Shown here piece after piece: positions 6,474 to 7,732 of a DNA stretch of 7,732 nucleotides. Below the pieces are notes generated by a model. The model was not told where the DNA came from. It worked only from the letters and a program-made list of their open reading frames with translations, and did not search any database. Position 1 is the first letter of the stretch. Each line of letters starts with the position of its first letter. Location of the stretch: contig CAMEOL010000046.1 of the NCBI GenBank assembly GCA_945929765.1, positions 1 to 7,732 of the forward strand, given 5' to 3'. The stretch comes from an uncultured Gemella sp. GTDB lineage: Bacteria > Bacillota > Bacilli > Staphylococcales > Gemellaceae. The position numbers and the translations under genes are program-made.

Positions 6474-7199
6474 TTATTTCAAATTTTTCAACAGCCTCCT
6501 TGAAGCTAAACATTTACTTCCATCTACAAAGTTTACAACTTTATTTTTCTCATCTACAGATGCTACATTATCTCTATTAACCAAAAACGATGAATGACAT
6601 CTACAAAAAATATGTGGTTTTAAAATTTCATAATCTTTTAAAGTTCCCGATATTTCTTTAATTCCACTATCAAGATGTAGGAGTAATTTATTTTTTCTAT
6701 TAGGATTTGTTTCTATATACATTATTTTATCACAAGATATAAATTCTGTTTTTTCTCCTATTTTTAGCACTAGCTTATCACTTTTTATACTTTCATTTCT
6801 TTTTTTATAAACATTATAAGATTTCAATAATGCTTCCCTAATTCTCAAATCAGCATCTTCACTATCTTTTAATATGTAATCTGTAACTATTATTTGATAT
6901 TTGAAAGTAGCAGAAACATAACTATTGTAATTTGTTACATATATTATATTGGCATCTACGTCCATATCTCTTATTTCTTGTCCTAACATAATTCCATTAT
7001 ATTCCCTACTATCTAGTTCTATATCTAAAAAATAACAGTCCGCTCTATTACCTTCATGTATAAATTTTCTAACATCATTGATTTTTCGTGTAGATAGTAT
7101 TATTTCTGCATCAATATTTTCTATAATAATCTTTTTTTCTATTAAATCTTTTATTTTTGCTATTTGACTAAGCTCATCTTCACAAATTACCACTTTCAT
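6474..7199 (-). CDS. LytTR-family response regulator (AgrA/ComE/BlpR type)
   Basis: A 241-residue transcription regulator. The receiver domain (about 1-125) has the acidic pocket Glu7/Asp8, the phosphoacceptor Asp59 in YFLDIEL, Thr89 in YVTN and Lys111 in DYILKDS. The LytTR DNA-binding domain (about 140-241) has the family blocks KIMYIET, HLDSGIKEISGTL, FCRCHSSFLVN and CLASRR. Its partner is the GHKL kinase gene 25 bases downstream. LytTR regulators bind pairs of short direct repeats upstream of bacteriocin, virulence or competence genes. Cys201 and Cys230 are spaced 29 residues apart, as are the redox-active Cys199/Cys228 of Staphylococcus aureus AgrA. A weak GGGG (7210-7207) precedes the ATG. 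Regulator-before-kinase order resembles streptococcal blpR-blpH more than staphylococcal agr, where agrC precedes agrA. A bacteriocin gene remnant lies 370 bases upstream. Confidence 0.93.
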   Translation of the reverse strand: MKVVICEDELSQIAKIKDLIEKKIIIENIDAEIILSTRKINDVRKFIHEGNRADCYFLDIELDSREYNGIMLGQEIRDMDVDANIIYVTNYNSYVSATFKYQIIVTDYILKDSEDADLRIREALLKSYNVYKKRNESIKSDKLVLKIGEKTEFISCDKIMYIETNPNRKNKLLLHLDSGIKEISGTLKDYEILKPHIFCRCHSSFLVNRDNVASVDEKNKVVNFVDGSKCLASRRLLKNLK

Positions 7200-7237
7200 A
7201 ATAATACCCCATCATACAATATATTATTCTATTAACT

Positions 7238-7267
7238 ATTATATTATATAAATGTTTTTATAATCAA
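7238..7267 (-). promoter_or_regulatory. Candidate promoter of the regulator-kinase operon
   Basis: On the minus strand TTGATT (7267-7262), an 18-base spacer and TATAAT (7243-7238) form a reasonable sigma-A promoter 38 bases before the start codon. A second TATAAT overlaps it at 7248-7243 but is badly spaced from this -35 box. I do not see a clear pair of LytTR direct repeats upstream. Confidence 0.5.
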
Positions 7268-7369
7268 TCACAAAAACAAATGCGACATCAAATAATAAGA
7301 AACTTTGATATAATGGTATTTTAAAGAAAATAAAAAACTCACTTAATTCACCTAATTTTAGATACTATT

Positions 7370-7564
7370 TTAATGCTTTGGATACTTTTTTTCGTGTTTT
7401 CCATTATTATCTTCCTTTCTAAAAAATAATTTTATAGTACCTAGTATCATGCACACTGCTCCGATAACTTGAGCTTTGTATAAATATGTATCCCATTCTA
7501 CTGGATACAGAGTTAGTAAACAAAATATACTTAATAAAATATAACTTATTTTTTTTCTTCTCAT
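7370..7564 (-). CDS. Small two-segment membrane protein, probable bacteriocin immunity protein
   Basis: A 64-residue protein with a basic N terminus (MRRKK), two hydrophobic segments (about 6-20 and 30-48) and a charged, Lys/His-rich tail. I do not recognise a named family. The ATG is one base after the stop codon of the bacteriocin reading frame, the usual arrangement for a class II bacteriocin and its immunity protein. GGAGGG (7586-7581) and AGGG lie upstream within the bacteriocin coding sequence. Small membrane proteins in this position commonly protect the producer by blocking the bacteriocin's target or pore. The immunity role rests on context and shape, not on a motif. If the bacteriocin is inactive, this gene may persist because it protects against related strains. 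Confidence 0.62.
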   Translation of the reverse strand: MRRKKISYILLSIFCLLTLYPVEWDTYLYKAQVIGAVCMILGTIKLFFRKEDNNGKHEKKYPKH

Positions 7565-7565
7565 T

Positions 7566-7732
7566 TTATGGATACCCTATCCCTCCGTGTTTTCTTGCAT
7601 CTTCTCCATTTACTGCTCCCGTTTCTATAGCCCATTTGTTTGCATAATAGCCTAGACAATCAAAAAAGCCGTTGCAATTACCACCATCTATTTTTAATAA
7701 TTACTCTTCCGATATTTCTTCATTATTCTCTA
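7566..7732 (-). pseudogene. Class II bacteriocin precursor with double-glycine leader, broken by a stop codon; 5' end beyond the window
   Basis: The reading frame ending at 7566 encodes a leader fragment ENNEEISEE, then a TAA stop (7703-7701), then LLKIDGG and a 37-residue mature peptide. The double-glycine leader consensus LSxxELxxIxGG fits: Ile at -12, Ser -11, Leu -7, Ile -4, Gly-Gly -2/-1. Only the invariant Glu at -8 is replaced by the stop, so a single G-to-T change (GAA to TAA) explains it. The mature part starts NCNGFFDCLGYY, with two cysteines six residues apart that could form a disulfide. It contains a GxxxG motif (GAVNG) and ends GGIGYP. There is no in-frame ATG, GTG or TTG between the stop and the Gly-Gly site, so the mature peptide should not be made. 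The probable immunity gene follows after one base. A sequencing error cannot be excluded. The start codon is outside the window. Confidence 0.72.

Noticed and set aside
7200..7369. Pheromone gene or LytTR direct repeats upstream of the regulator
   Set aside because: Short frames here are at most 14 residues and lack a Shine-Dalgarno sequence. I found no convincing pair of 9-base direct repeats of the AgrA/ComE type.
7695..7723. Alternative short gene starting at the ATG at 7723 (MKKYRKSNY)
   Set aside because: It is out of frame with the leader, nine residues long and explains nothing. The acidic ISEE...LLKIDGG frame fits a bacteriocin leader far better.

Overview
This is AT-rich bacterial DNA of low-GC Firmicutes (Bacillota) type. 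Shine-Dalgarno sequences and sigma-A-like promoters are clear. There is a ComFA/ComFC competence operon, an AgrA/AgrC-type regulator pair and a double-glycine bacteriocin leader. The combination would suit Gemella or a related coccus, but the genus is a guess from composition and gene style, not from a marker gene. I see no rRNA, tRNA, CRISPR array or insertion sequence.

Layout. (1) 65-1336, minus strand: a two-gene operon of a membrane-anchored SPFH/band-7 protein and a small ribbon-helix-helix (RHH) DNA-binding protein with an N-terminal coiled coil. Its promoter carries tandem copies of the palindrome ATGATATCAT, one across the -10 box, as expected for RHH autorepression. (2) 1347-2779, minus strand: a terminator hairpin, then a 12-13-segment major facilitator superfamily (MFS) transporter. 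Its best Shine-Dalgarno sequence points to a rare AUU start rather than the annotated ATG. (3) 2846-5019, plus strand: the competence genes comFA and comFC, overlapping by 4 bases. Their promoter has a third ATGATATCAT copy directly upstream of its -35 box. (4) 5020-7269, minus strand: a LytTR response regulator followed by a GHKL sensor kinase of the AgrC/ComD/BlpH type. No peptide or processing gene lies on either side. (5) 7370-7732, minus strand: a small two-segment membrane protein directly behind the 3' end of a class II bacteriocin precursor. The precursor's double-glycine leader is interrupted by a stop codon at position -8, which is normally Glu.

How the parts may work together. Regions 4 and 5 look like a remnant or partial peptide-quorum-sensing and bacteriocin locus: sensor, regulator, a broken bacteriocin and its probable immunity protein. 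Region 3 makes the machinery that takes transforming DNA into the cytoplasm. Region 1 is the least understood part. A membrane scaffold is paired with a coiled-coil RHH regulator whose likely operator recurs at the comFA promoter. That raises the possibility, by inference only, of a link between membrane state and competence.
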